Shown here: positions 1-9,055 of the stretch, piece after piece
Layout of the letters: every line of letters begins with the position of its first letter
How positions within the stretch are numbered: position 1 is the stretch's first letter
Source: Leclercia adecarboxylata
GTDB lineage: Bacteria > Pseudomonadota > Gammaproteobacteria > Enterobacterales > Enterobacteriaceae
Length of the DNA stretch: 64,000 bases
Assembly: GCA_002360945.1 (NCBI GenBank)
Contig: DERO01000033.1
Coordinates: 711 to 64,710 of the forward strand
Reading direction: 5' to 3'
The notes under the pieces: generated by a model
Told to the model about the DNA's origin: nothing
The model's input: only the letters and a program-made list of their open reading frames with translations
Database searches by the model: none
Program-made: the position numbers and the translations under genes

Positions 1-1665
1 ACCGCTGTTTTCGTTGATTGCAGTGGCCGTCGCGCCGCTGGTGATGGTCGGGGCAACTTCGTCGAGGTTGTTGATATTCAGCGTGACAGTCCGGTCGCTG
101 GCATTGCCCGCCGCATCGGTGGCCACCACGGTAAAGCTGTAGCTGGCTTTGCTCTCAAAATTCGGGTTGCCGGTCAGCGTGACCGCGCCGGTGGAGGCAT
201 TGATGCTGAACAGCGCGCTATCACCGGTGGTGCTCAGGCTGTAGCTAAACTGGCTGGGGTCGGTGGCGACAGCAGTCCAGACCACCTGGCCTGCCCCGAT
301 GTTCTCATCCACGCTGGCCGTAGTGGTGCTGCTGAAGACAGGAGCATGGGTGTCAATAATGAGGCTGACACCGCCGGACGTGTCAGTGGCGGCCGCTGCG
401 CCTTTAATCAGCAACGACTGCACCTCATCGGACAGACTGCTACTGCTGCCGAGTGTGATCCCGGCAGTGACGGTGTCAAGGATGGTCTGGGTGGATGCAC
501 TGGCGTTGGCTTCCGCGCCGGAGAATGCTGCCAGCAGCAGACCATATTTTTCACCGGCACTCAGGCCATCGGTCGCGTCATAACTGCCGCCGTTGGTTGC
601 AACGACCGTCGTGTTCAGAATGTCATCCACACCAAACAGGCTGCTGATAGCGGCGGACGTGTCGGCCACCTGCGTCGCACTCAGGGTGGCTGGACTGTCA
701 GCCGTGCCGCCGATGGCTTCCTGAGCCTTGTTATAGGCGAGAGTGGTCAACACGTTAATATTGAGAACGAGGGTACTGTTGTCTCCGGAGATAACACCCA
801 TGCTCCAGAGTTGCGCAGAAAGGTCTTTGCCCGCGCCAGTCGCTTCGTCCAGGTAGTCAGCAGCGCTGCCGCTGTTGACGAGCTTAACAATCACCACGCC
901 GCTGTAACTGCCCGCAGAGACGGTTACCGAGCCATTGGGTCCCAGCGTCCCTGTACCAATCAGCGTTTTGCCATCGGCCTGATAAATCTCTACATTCAAA
1001 TCGTTACTGCTGAGCGCCGGGCCGCCGACAAAATTAAGCTCGACGGCGTTCTGTACAGCGGGTTCTCCACCGCCGTTATCGTGCTTACCGCCATTGTCAC
1101 TCCCGCTATGACCACTCGCCGCGGCAACCCCGACCACGCCACCCAGTGCGAGAGCGCCAGCCAGGTAGCCCACGTAAGAGTGCGATTGAGGAAGGTAGGT
1201 GACCGGATGGCCAGACACCACAGAGCTATTCTGCAGGCCGGCTAAGATACTCTCGAGCCCCGGGTGACCAGAGGTCATGCTGGCCAGCGCGTCAGGAGAA
1301 CCGTGCGCATAGAAAACATGGCTGCCGTCGGCTAAAGCCGCCCCTTCGGTGCTGGCGGGCGTCATCACCTGGGTAGAGGTGCCATCTGCAGGCAGGGTTA
1401 CGCTGGTATCGCTTTGCGTAAACCAGTCCTGTAGGGTCAAGGTGGTGCCATCGGCATAGTCCAGCTGCAGATCTTGTCCGTGACGCGAAGCCACTACGTC
1501 ATCGGCCAGCTTGTCCTGATCGTTTTCGCCCCGACGCTTGAGCACCCGGTAAGTTTCACCCGGCGCGGCCTTGTGAATGTTGTTCTGCCCGGCCTGCAGA
1601 GTGATACGGGTTTTGCCGGTATTGAGCGTGTATTGGCTTGGCTTCATCTGGGTCTCGGAGTTCAT
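1..1665 (-). CDS. giant BapA-like cadherin-repeat adhesin, N-terminal part
   Basis: The frame is open from an ATG at 1665 to the window edge, giving 555 residues with the C-terminus missing. There is no signal peptide, as expected for type I secretion. Residues 1-160 resemble the prefix domain of BapA-type biofilm adhesins. Residues about 164-184 are hydrophobic and rich in Gly/Ala/Leu and are followed by a Gly/Ser/Asp/His stretch. A Ser/Ala-rich domain follows to about 440. From about 443 a cadherin-like repeat contains ASVDEN, a VVATDAAGN motif and VTLNINNLDE, and the next repeat starts at the edge. The start lies 60 bp after the adaptor gene, so the adhesin is last in its secretion operon. 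The role (surface attachment, biofilm, c-di-GMP-controlled retention) is inferred from the family. The shine-dalgarno sequence is weak, and Met7 at 1647 is an alternative start. Confidence 0.85.
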   Translation of the reverse strand, partial: MNSETQMKPSQYTLNTGKTRITLQAGQNNIHKAAPGETYRVLKRRGENDQDKLADDVVASRHGQDLQLDYADGTTLTLQDWFTQSDTSVTLPADGTSTQVMTPASTEGAALADGSHVFYAHGSPDALASMTSGHPGLESILAGLQNSSVVSGHPVTYLPQSHSYVGYLAGALALGGVVGVAAASGHSGSDNGGKHDNGGGEPAVQNAVELNFVGGPALSSNDLNVEIYQADGKTLIGTGTLGPNGSVTVSAGSYSGVVIVKLVNSGSAADYLDEATGAGKDLSAQLWSMGVISGDNSTLVLNINVLTTLAYNKAQEAIGGTADSPATLSATQVADTSAAISSLFGVDDILNTTVVATNGGSYDATDGLSAGEKYGLLLAAFSGAEANASASTQTILDTVTAGITLGSSSSLSDEVQSLLIKGAAAATDTSGGVSLIIDTHAPVFSSTTTASVDENIGAGQVVWTAVATDPSQFSYSLSTTGDSALFSINASTGAVTLTGNPNFESKASYSFTVVATDAAGNASDRTVTLNINNLDEVAPTITSGATATAINENSG

Positions 1666-1725
1666 TGTTTGTTATATCCATTTGGGGCGAACAGGAAAAT
1701 CGGGTTGCAACGACCACCTGCGGTG

Positions 1726-2976
1726 TCATCGCTCCTGGAATGATTCACTGAGTGTTTTACGCAAAGGTTTAAGTAAGAAGTCCATCAGCGTGCGATCGCC
1801 GGTACGGATGTCGAGCTGAGATGTCATGCCCGGCAGGATGTCCAGCTGACGACCTGTCGTACTGCGCACAAACTGCCCTTCTTCCTGACGGTCTGACTGG
1901 CCTTCTGCATGGCTTTTCAAACGAACATGGACGCGGTAGTAGATCTCCTCGCCACGTGATGTGTTTTCCTTGAGGGTGTCGGCCGACACATAGATCACCT
2001 CACCCTGTAGTGCGCCATAAATGGTGTAATCGAAGGGATCAAGGCGTACGGTGGCCGGCAGCCCAACCTGAACCCGGGCAATATCAGCAGGCAGAACCTT
2101 AGCCTCAATGATGAGGGCATCATCTGACGGGACGATCTGCATGATCTCATCACCGGCACGTAATACCCCACCCAGCGTGGTGACGCGGACGTTTTTGACT
2201 ATCCCAGGTCCCATGGCCGTAAAGACCGTATCGTGCACCTGCTGGCGACGGCCAGCCATCTGTTGCAGGGTCTGGCTCAGGTCATCTTCGGCCTTGGTGA
2301 GATCGGCTCGCGCATCATCCAGAAACTTATTGCGTCGACCCAGCAGGCGGGCTCGGGCTTCATTGAGATCGCGCTGTGCGTTGAGTCGCTCACTGGTACT
2401 CACATCCCCAGAGCGTTCAAGCCCGTTCACCAGGCTGAGCTTCTGACTGGCTAAATTCACAGCGGTTTGCAGCGCTGTAATATCTTCCTGCAGGCTCTGA
2501 CGGCGTTGCAGGAACAGCGCGCGCTCAATGTCAGCCTGCTCGCGCAATGCCGGGTCAGGATCGGAGGGGAACCGGGGGGCTGACTGGCCGGTTGATTCTG
2601 CGCGAAGTCGGGCAATACGCGCCCGGAGACCGACGATACGCGCGTCCACTTCACCCGCCGCTGCCTCAACGCGGGTTGGGTCGAGACGAGCCAGAATCTG
2701 CCCCGCCTTAACATGATCACCCTCTTTGACGCCCAACTCGGAAAGTACGCCACCGTCCACGGTCTGGATTATCTGCACCCGACTGCTGGCGATAACCTCA
2801 CCGTGTGCCCGGGCGACTTCATCAATGTGGAAATACATCGCCCATATGACAAAACCCAGCACCAGGACAACGATGCTCCCGATCAGCCCGGTGGAGAGTC
2901 GGCTACGGTGGTAGTTTTCCAGCCGATGCACGCGAGCGGCGTCAGCGACCTCGTCGTCAAACAGTTCAACGGCCAT
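1726..2976 (-). CDS. type I secretion periplasmic adaptor, HlyD family
   Basis: This 416-residue membrane-fusion protein links the inner-membrane ABC exporter to the TolC-like channel. One transmembrane helix lies at about 31-50 (GLIGSIVVLVLGFVIWAMYF). A biotinyl-lipoyl-like segment follows (GEVIASSRVQIIQT...GGVLSELGVKEGDHVKAG), then long coiled-coil helices (about 115-250), a second lipoyl half and a beta-barrel C-terminus. Its ATG overlaps the end of the ABC gene by 11 bp and has AGGAG upstream, so translation is probably coupled. Length and architecture match LapC/BapD-type adaptors. Recognition is by family features; the exact orthologue is not established. Confidence 0.93.
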   Translation of the reverse strand: MAVELFDDEVADAARVHRLENYHRSRLSTGLIGSIVVLVLGFVIWAMYFHIDEVARAHGEVIASSRVQIIQTVDGGVLSELGVKEGDHVKAGQILARLDPTRVEAAAGEVDARIVGLRARIARLRAESTGQSAPRFPSDPDPALREQADIERALFLQRRQSLQEDITALQTAVNLASQKLSLVNGLERSGDVSTSERLNAQRDLNEARARLLGRRNKFLDDARADLTKAEDDLSQTLQQMAGRRQQVHDTVFTAMGPGIVKNVRVTTLGGVLRAGDEIMQIVPSDDALIIEAKVLPADIARVQVGLPATVRLDPFDYTIYGALQGEVIYVSADTLKENTSRGEEIYYRVHVRLKSHAEGQSDRQEEGQFVRSTTGRQLDILPGMTSQLDIRTGDRTLMDFLLKPLRKTLSESFQER

Positions 2977-5191
2977 TAAGGACTCCTGCTGAATTTGATG
3001 CTTCTGGCATACGTGTTTTTAAGTTCGTTACTTCAACGTTGGGCCGCGAGCCCGTGGCGCGGGCCATCAGTCCTGGCATCAGTTTTTCTGGCGCACCATC
3101 ACGTACGATGGTGCCTTCCTGCACGACCAGTACGCGGGTGGCAAAATTAACGGCAGCCATCGGACGGTGAGTGGCGACGATGAGGATATCTTCTGGTTGC
3201 AGCCTGGCCTGTAATGCTTTCCAGACACGGGCCTCAGCTTCGCCATCCAGCGAGGCCGTCGGTTCATCCAGAAGCCAGATACGTGGACGAGACATCAGCA
3301 CACGTGCCAGACCTACCAGCTGGCGCTGACCACCAGAAAGACCCGAGCCACCTTCACTAATAGCCATATCCATACCCAGCGGATTACTGGCAGCTACCTG
3401 ATCCAGCGCCAGATCGCGGGTGACGTCCGTCAAGGTGGTGTCACTGACTGCACCTGCCAGCATAAGATTGCTTCGCAGCGTACCTTTGAAGAGCTGTACC
3501 GCTTGAGGCAGATAGCCAACCTGAGCACTGACCAGCTGGGGATCAATCTCCCACAAATCGACATCTCCCAGGCGTACGCGGCCCTCACCGGGGCGATACA
3601 GCCCCGCCAGGATCTTCAGCAACGTCGATTTACCGCCGCCAACGGGCCCTAACAGCAGAACGCGTTCACCGGCATGAAAGCGGAGTGCGGGAATATTGAG
3701 TTGTTGTACCGGAGACTGCGGAAAGGCGAAGCGCAGCTTTTCCACACTCATATGTTCTGGCAGGCGATCGGGCAACAACAGGGTCTGGCCGGGACGGCGC
3801 TCCCCAGGTTTGCGCAGAAGGTTGTTTACCATATCCAGCGCTTCTCTGACCTGCTGCCACTGCATCAGGTACTGAACGCCCTGACTCACCGGCCCGATGA
3901 CACGACCACCCAGAATACTGCAGGCTACCATGCCCCCGGTGGTCAGATATCCGGCCTCGACGCCCCACACGCCCACCACAATCCCCATGACATACGCCAG
4001 CGTCGACAGACTGCCGGTGGTGGTCATACAGAACTGGCTGAGCGATTTTTGCTGAATGCTGTAACCGGCGATGGAATTGCTGAGCGTCTGCCAGTCTTGT
4101 GCAAAACGCCAGCCAGCATGACTGGCGCGCAGCGTCTCGGCACCGCGGATACTGTCCACCAGCAGGCCCAGACGCTCGTTGCTGCGAAGCATCTGTTGGC
4201 GCGTGAGACGGCGTAAGCGCAGACGGGTGAACAGGCCAATCGCCAGCGCGACAGGGAGCATTCCGAGGTAAACCCAGCCTACGGGCCCACCGATCAAACC
4301 AATCAGCCCGATAAACAGAAAGGCAAACGGCAGATCCACGATCCCGAAGACCAGACCGGCAGAGACTACCTGCCGTACCGAATCCAGGGCCCCCACCTGT
4401 GCGGCCAGCGTGCCCAGACTGCCGGGCTGCTGGTCGAGTTGCAAGTGCAGCAGGTGTTCATAGACATGCTGAGAAAGGCGTTTATCCACGCTGCTGGCAA
4501 CGCTGTCCATGACGCGGGCACGCAGTGTTTTGAGCAGCCAGTCCAGCCCTACAACCAGCACCATCCCCACCACCAGCGTGGTCAGGGTTGCCCAGGCCAG
4601 GGTGGGAACCACGCGATCGTAGACCTGCATCGCGAAGAGCGAGGTGGGAATGGCCAGGATGTTCACCAGCAGCGTGGCGGCTACGACCTGGAACACCCAA
4701 CGGCGGTCGCGCAACAGTTCTCGCCAGACCAGGCGCATGGCCGGATTTTCGCTATCCGCGAGGTTTTCTGACTGTACGGGTGAAGCCAGGCTCAACCAGA
4801 GTACAGCCGTTTCGTCACCCGCAACCGTACCCGGCGCGCAGGTCAGAATATCGTCTACCGTCAGCGTTCGGGCTTCGGCACCTTCACGGGTCAGCGTAAG
4901 GGTATCGGTATTTCCTCCCTCACTGTGTCGCTCGGCCAACCACCATGTCTGTTCGTGCCACATCAGTGCCGGGAGTTGGCGGGGATCAAAACGCCGCCAG
5001 GGAAGCAACGCCAGCCGGACATCTTTCATCCCCGCGTCCGACAGTAAACCGCGTACCTGATCCTGTGGGCGATCGGTCAATGAAGGAACGGCCTGCGCAC
5101 GTGCATACGCCTGCGTTAAAGCCGCTTTATTCACCGGGGCCTTAAGCTTGTCCAGCAAGGCCAGTAATTCAGAGAGAGGAACAGATATCAT
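2966..5191 (-). CDS. type I secretion ABC permease/ATPase, LapB-like
   Basis: This 741-residue exporter has three parts. Residues about 1-130 form an N-terminal C39-peptidase-like domain. I see no Cys-His catalytic pair there, so it is probably a non-cleaving docking domain as in LapB/HlyB. A six-helix transmembrane domain follows (about 165-450). The C-terminal ATPase has Walker A GPVGGGKST, signature LSGGQ, Walker B IWLLDEPT and H-loop ATHR. It should power export of the adhesin encoded two genes downstream. Its ATG overlaps the TGA of the outer-membrane gene (ATGA) and its end overlaps the adaptor start, which indicates a tightly coupled operon. Confidence 0.94.
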   Translation of the reverse strand: MISVPLSELLALLDKLKAPVNKAALTQAYARAQAVPSLTDRPQDQVRGLLSDAGMKDVRLALLPWRRFDPRQLPALMWHEQTWWLAERHSEGGNTDTLTLTREGAEARTLTVDDILTCAPGTVAGDETAVLWLSLASPVQSENLADSENPAMRLVWRELLRDRRWVFQVVAATLLVNILAIPTSLFAMQVYDRVVPTLAWATLTTLVVGMVLVVGLDWLLKTLRARVMDSVASSVDKRLSQHVYEHLLHLQLDQQPGSLGTLAAQVGALDSVRQVVSAGLVFGIVDLPFAFLFIGLIGLIGGPVGWVYLGMLPVALAIGLFTRLRLRRLTRQQMLRSNERLGLLVDSIRGAETLRASHAGWRFAQDWQTLSNSIAGYSIQQKSLSQFCMTTTGSLSTLAYVMGIVVGVWGVEAGYLTTGGMVACSILGGRVIGPVSQGVQYLMQWQQVREALDMVNNLLRKPGERRPGQTLLLPDRLPEHMSVEKLRFAFPQSPVQQLNIPALRFHAGERVLLLGPVGGGKSTLLKILAGLYRPGEGRVRLGDVDLWEIDPQLVSAQVGYLPQAVQLFKGTLRSNLMLAGAVSDTTLTDVTRDLALDQVAASNPLGMDMAISEGGSGLSGGQRQLVGLARVLMSRPRIWLLDEPTASLDGEAEARVWKALQARLQPEDILIVATHRPMAAVNFATRVLVVQEGTIVRDGAPEKLMPGLMARATGSRPNVEVTNLKTRMPEASNSAGVLNGR

Positions 5192-6549
5192 CAGGGATGG
5201 CTCGCAGACGTGTTAGCTAATTGTGTGCCCGTGGGCAGGGCGCCAGAGGTATCATCCATACGCCCTGTGCGTGCGGCCAGGCGCAGGCAGTCGACCCGCC
5301 ATGCCGATCGCACCGCTACCAGCGCTTGTTGTTGTTCGGTTAATTCGCGCACGGCGTTGAGGACATCCAGCCAGCTCTTGTAGCCCGATTCGTACTGACG
5401 ACGGAAGGATGCCAGCGTGTCGCTGAGTTCAATGACAGACTGCTCATAACCCGTCATCAGCATTTGGTTAGCATCACGCTGATCGAGCAACTGGCGTGTC
5501 TGAATGTCTTCGCTGTGGCGTTGTTGGGCCAGATCCTGTCGTGCGGACTCCACGCGTTCCATTGCCGCGTTCTTGAGGCCGCGGTTCACCAGCCCCAGAC
5601 CTTCCATCGTGCCGGTTACCACAACATTGATCGTATTTTCATTTCTCTGGTTGGGGATGCCTGAGTAGTCGTTGCGAGAGGCTTGCAGGGAGACGGTCGG
5701 CATGGATGAGGTGCGCTGACGTTCCACATCCGTTTCCGCCAGCGTAACCCCCGCTTCGCGGGCTCGTACGGTCGCACTCTGCGCAAGAATTTGTTCCTGT
5801 ATAGCCCGATCGGCAGGCAGTTTGAGGATGCTGCCAGGAACCGGCAGATCGCTTGCGATGGGCTCCTGCGTCAAGGATAACAGCGTGGATTCAGCGGTAA
5901 GCAGGTCCGATTTGGCCTGTTCGAACGAGGAACGCGCCTGTAACAACCGGGCCTTCGCCAGGCTGACATCAGCCGAAGACGCCAGTCCCCCCTGCTGACG
6001 GCGCTGGATCTGTTCCTGCAACGCCTGATGATTGGTCACGTTCGATTCTGCAACGGCAAGACGCTCGCGAACACCCTGGACATTCGCATAGGCCACTGCG
6101 GTTTCTTCCAGCAAGTCACGACGTGTCGCCCAGGCCGTGGCTTGCTGAGCAAGGGTGTCACTGTCGGCGTAGTCAATGGCACTGTCGATACGCCCGAAAG
6201 CCCATAACGGTTGCGATACGCTGAGCGTGGTCGAACTGGAGTCATTGTAACCCGAAATTTGCCCCGTCCCCGCGCTGGCCCCAAGCGTAGGCAAACGTGC
6301 CGCGCGGGCGCTGTCGGCGTTTGCCTCTTTGGAACGCACAAGAGCCTGCTGACTGGCCAGACCGGGGTGGTGGAGCATGGTGCTGCGCAGTGCGGCAAAC
6401 AAACCGCCCGGCGAGGTATCGTCAGAAACAGAGTGCGAGGAGGACGAAGGTTCCCTCGCCTGAACTGTGGTCACAGAAATGACAAAGGGTAAAGAAAGTA
6501 TGATTGCAGAAAGGATGTTACAACCGTGTCGACCTGGAAGAATCCCCAT
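5191..6549 (-). CDS. TolC-family outer-membrane channel of the adhesin secretion system
   Basis: A 452-residue outer-membrane efflux protein of the TolC/LapE type. I use the ATG at 6549 rather than the upstream GTG at 6591, because it gives a proper signal peptide: a basic start, then hydrophobic ILSAIILSLPFVISVTT and an AxA site ending VQA. Two OEP halves follow, with typical long helices (QQATAWATRRDLLEETAVAYANV is split by the barrel strand) and the repeated KARLLQARSSFEQA-like helix. It is first of the four-gene operon channel, ABC, adaptor, adhesin. A dedicated channel gene suggests secretion does not depend on housekeeping TolC. Substrate specificity is inferred from position. Confidence 0.9.
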   Translation of the reverse strand: MGILPGRHGCNILSAIILSLPFVISVTTVQAREPSSSSHSVSDDTSPGGLFAALRSTMLHHPGLASQQALVRSKEANADSARAARLPTLGASAGTGQISGYNDSSSTTLSVSQPLWAFGRIDSAIDYADSDTLAQQATAWATRRDLLEETAVAYANVQGVRERLAVAESNVTNHQALQEQIQRRQQGGLASSADVSLAKARLLQARSSFEQAKSDLLTAESTLLSLTQEPIASDLPVPGSILKLPADRAIQEQILAQSATVRAREAGVTLAETDVERQRTSSMPTVSLQASRNDYSGIPNQRNENTINVVVTGTMEGLGLVNRGLKNAAMERVESARQDLAQQRHSEDIQTRQLLDQRDANQMLMTGYEQSVIELSDTLASFRRQYESGYKSWLDVLNAVRELTEQQQALVAVRSAWRVDCLRLAARTGRMDDTSGALPTGTQLANTSASHP

Positions 6550-6954
6550 CGTCTGAAGAGCCCTGTATTTAAGAAAGAGTAAAAGGCCCACCGATCACGA
6601 TTTTTCTCAGGTTATCCCGACATAACAATGATTTGATAAATGGCACGGCCGGAATAGCGAGTACAAATAAGAAAATGCTTATTGTTTTACGCAATAATTA
6701 CCGATCGGTAACATTCATGTCAATATGTGTAATCGTGTAATAAAAGCTGTAAAACATCGTTAATTGAGACGATAAGTTCACTTAACTCAAATACAGGCAG
6801 AGTAAGTAGAAACATTATTAACGGAATATCCGATAAGGCAGTAGATAATATGTCACTAGCGAAAAGTGGCAGAGTGAGGTGTTGATTGTTAGGTGACTCA
6901 AGAGAATGTCGCTGCCCCTGAGAGGAAGTGACGATGTATGGCAAAGCAAGACTG
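6550..6954. other. AT-rich intergenic region upstream of the secretion operon
   Basis: This stretch must hold the promoter of the leftward secretion operon. It is AT-rich (for example a poly-A/T run near 6660-6720) and carries no convincing gene. An open frame on the minus strand here is only the out-of-frame continuation of the integrase remnant to its right. I could not fix a -35/-10 pair with confidence. Confidence 0.5.
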
Positions 6955-7079
6955 TTATAAGGCGTTTTTTGATGGATTACCGCCTCTCTGGTTCCCTTAG
7001 TCAGTTCAAAGTGAACAGGCCATTTCTGGCCGATAGTGCGGCTTTTGTTCCGGGGGTTATTGTCATGTTCAATCTCCAT
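6955..7079 (-). pseudogene. internally deleted tyrosine-recombinase remnant (copy A)
   Basis: The start of this minus-strand frame reads like the beginning of the small recombinase at 9056-9658: PRNKSRTIGQKWP here against PWNKDRIIGQKRP there. It then jumps to HFELTKGTREAV, which matches QFEITKGTREAV far downstream in the other copy. About 75 residues have therefore been deleted in frame. After about residue 36 the similarity is lost and no catalytic residues remain. It is a dead fragment that marks one edge of the MFS/Lrp cassette. The following part of the open frame is not counted as coding. Confidence 0.75.
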
Positions 7080-7097
7080 TGGGTCGGGAGATGTGAT

Positions 7098-7128
7098 TAT
7101 GGTTGTCCCCTATGAGCGAAAAGCGGAC
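7098..7128 (+). repeat. 31-bp direct repeat, copy A
   Basis: It matches 9691-9721 at 29 of 31 positions and starts TATGGTTGTCCC. Each copy sits just upstream (in the sense of the leftward recombinase gene) of a recombinase remnant, so the repeat is part of a duplicated recombinase leader. Confidence 0.8.
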
Positions 7129-7154
7129 ATCGTCCAGTTTAAACAGATGTCCGC
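7123..7154. repeat. inverted repeat GCGGACATC / GATGTCCGC
   Basis: A perfect 9-bp inverted repeat (7123-7131 and 7146-7154) with a 14-nt AT-rich spacer lies between recombinase copy A and the MFS gene. Related GTCCGC-containing bases recur near 9013 and 9716. It may be a recombination-site remnant or a terminator for the leftward MFS gene; the sequence alone cannot decide. Confidence 0.5.
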
Positions 7155-7200
7155 AATACATGTTGTTAATACAGATAAGCAATAGTCTTTGATTATTCAA

Positions 7201-8376
7201 TCAGTAAGAATCAGCATTTAATACATATCCTTGACGAGCACTGAGCCAGGCAAGATAAGCTAAGCCCAGAGCAATAAAGGACAGAATAGCGCCCGCCCAG
7301 TTCGGTGAGGCCAGACCAAACCCTGCGGCAATAGTTACCCCACCAGCCCATGCGCCCAGCGCATTTCCCAGATTAAACATGCCAATATTGACCGATGCTG
7401 CCATCGTGGGGGCACCCGCCTGGCTTGCCCGTTCCATCACCAACTTCTGAATAGGCGATACTGTCGCAAAGCCGAATGCCGCCATCAGGAATACTGAAAT
7501 TCCGGCAATCCACTGATGTCCGACTCCCACCCAAAATACCAGTAGTACCAGTCCCTGAGCCGCGAGGGTGACGAAAAGCGTGCCAAACAGGGAGCGATCG
7601 GCAAATCGTCCGCCAACCCAGTTGCCAACGGCAAGCCCGAGACCAAACAACACCATTAACCCGGCCACGCCGCCTTCGGAGAAACCGGCCTCTTGAACCA
7701 TCATCGGCGCAATATAGGTGATAGAGGTGAAAAAGGCTGCCGGGCCGAAAATAGTAATCCCCATGACCAGCAGCACCTGCGGATCAACAAAGGCCCGAAG
7801 CTCGTTACGTAAAGCAATAGGCTTACCTTTCGCAATGTGTGGAACCAGTATGGCTACGCTTGCCATTGTCAGCAGACCGATACCAGCAATTACCCAGAAT
7901 ACCAGTCTCCAGCTAAATGTCTGAGCAAGCCACGTCCCGGCAGGCACGCCGAGAAGATTGGCTAATGTCAGCCCCGAAAACATAAAGGCGATGGCACTTG
8001 CCTGACGACCGGGCGCGACCAGCGATGCAGCAATAATTGAACCTATACCGAAAAATGCTCCGTGATTAAATGAGGTGATAATACGACCCACAACCGCTAC
8101 CGCCATCGTCGGCGCAAGTGCTGTAATAACATTGCCCAGAGTAAAAATTCCCGCTAACGCGATCAGCATAGCCTTACGAGGAACTCTTGCGCCCAGCACG
8201 GTTAACAGCGGTGCGCCGACAAAAACGCCAAGCGCGTAGGAAGTCGCCATCAATCCCGCTTTAGGAATACTGACACTAAATTCTGCGGCAATTTGCGGGA
8301 GAATTCCGGCAATGACAAATTCAGTCAGACCGATACCGAATGCTCCGACAGCAAGGGCGAAAAGTGCGATAGGCAT
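7201..8376 (-). CDS. MFS transporter, DHA1/AraJ-like efflux family
   Basis: A 391-residue, 12-helix permease with an almost direct transmembrane start (MPIALFALAVGAFGIGLTEF), the typical AraJ/YdhP-type N-terminus. Motif-A-like residues lie between helices 2 and 3 (GARVPRKAML). Family members export sugars, drugs or amino-acid derivatives; the substrate here is unknown. The ATG at 8376 has GGAG 5 nt upstream. It is divergent from the Lrp-type regulator at 8461 with an 84-bp shared control region, so that protein probably controls it. The pair lies between two recombinase remnants and looks like an acquired cassette. Confidence 0.88.
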   Translation of the reverse strand: MPIALFALAVGAFGIGLTEFVIAGILPQIAAEFSVSIPKAGLMATSYALGVFVGAPLLTVLGARVPRKAMLIALAGIFTLGNVITALAPTMAVAVVGRIITSFNHGAFFGIGSIIAASLVAPGRQASAIAFMFSGLTLANLLGVPAGTWLAQTFSWRLVFWVIAGIGLLTMASVAILVPHIAKGKPIALRNELRAFVDPQVLLVMGITIFGPAAFFTSITYIAPMMVQEAGFSEGGVAGLMVLFGLGLAVGNWVGGRFADRSLFGTLFVTLAAQGLVLLVFWVGVGHQWIAGISVFLMAAFGFATVSPIQKLVMERASQAGAPTMAASVNIGMFNLGNALGAWAGGVTIAAGFGLASPNWAGAILSFIALGLAYLAWLSARQGYVLNADSY

Positions 8377-8460
8377 TGCAACTCCATTATCTGTATTGTG
8401 GCTTAATAATATTAGGTGGAATAAAGTATATTCATATTTTCATTCAGAATGAGAAGCCAT

Positions 8461-8967
8461 ATGAGTACATTTGATAAAGAAAAAGATGGTATTCGGCAGA
8501 CAAGGCATAAACCAGCGGAACTGGACGCCATTGACCGAAAAATATTAGGTGCCCTAGCGGATGACGCAGGCCGCAGCTATACGGAGTTGAGCGAGATTGT
8601 GAATTTATCGGCCCCCGCAGTTCACGATCGCGTAAAACGACTGAAGCGTGATGGGGTAATCAAGGGTACCGTGGCGGTACTGGATGGCTGCAAACTGGGA
8701 CGGACCCTTTTAACGTTCCTTGTTATCGATACCAGCAGCTATCATGCGACACGTGCCCTTTTGCAGTTCACCAACCGCAAGGAAGTGGAAGAGTTACATA
8801 CCGTCGCCGGTGACGGCTGCGTCTTTATCAAAGTGCGGGCCGCCGATACCGAATCGCTGGAAAATTTCCTGATGGAGATTCAGAGCCTTGAGGGTGTACG
8901 CTCTGTGCGCAGCTATATCGCGCTTTCTACGTTCCTGGAACGTGGCCCATCACCTGATTCAGTTTGA
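8461..8967 (+). CDS. Lrp/AsnC-family transcriptional regulator
   Basis: A 168-residue regulator. The N-terminal winged helix-turn-helix runs through LDAIDRKILGALADDAGRSY and the recognition region LSAPAVHDRVKRLKRDGVIK. The C-terminal RAM/AsnC ligand-binding domain follows (VAGDGCVFIKVRA, then the strand around GVRSVRSYIAL). I prefer the ATG at 8461, preceded by GAGAAG, over an ATG at 8449; the first residues are variable in the family. It is divergent from the MFS gene, the usual arrangement for Lrp-type control of an amino-acid or aromatic exporter. The effector is unknown. Confidence 0.9.
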   Translation: MSTFDKEKDGIRQTRHKPAELDAIDRKILGALADDAGRSYTELSEIVNLSAPAVHDRVKRLKRDGVIKGTVAVLDGCKLGRTLLTFLVIDTSSYHATRALLQFTNRKEVEELHTVAGDGCVFIKVRAADTESLENFLMEIQSLEGVRSVRSYIALSTFLERGPSPDSV

Positions 8968-9027
8968 TAAGAGCAGGCTTGTCAAAGATAACTCCGCTCT
9001 TTTACAAATAAATGTCCGCTTTTGGCA

Positions 9028-9049
9028 CAGGGCTGCTGTTGCAGCCCTG
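9028..9049 (+). terminator. candidate terminator after the Lrp-type gene
   Basis: CAGGGCTGC and GCAGCCCTG form a perfect 9-bp stem with a TGTT loop, 60 bp after the regulator's stop. The following tract (ACAACTTT) is only weakly T-rich. It also lies just beyond the end of the leftward recombinase pseudogene, so it may serve both sides. Confidence 0.5.
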
Positions 9050-9055
9050 ACAACT

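Noticed and set aside
346..1245. A 299-codon plus-strand frame
   Set aside because: It is antisense to the adhesin, whose repeats read cleanly on the minus strand.
6720..6954. Continuation of the recombinase remnant frame
   Set aside because: Similarity to the recombinase ends at about 6955; the rest is random-looking and AT-rich.
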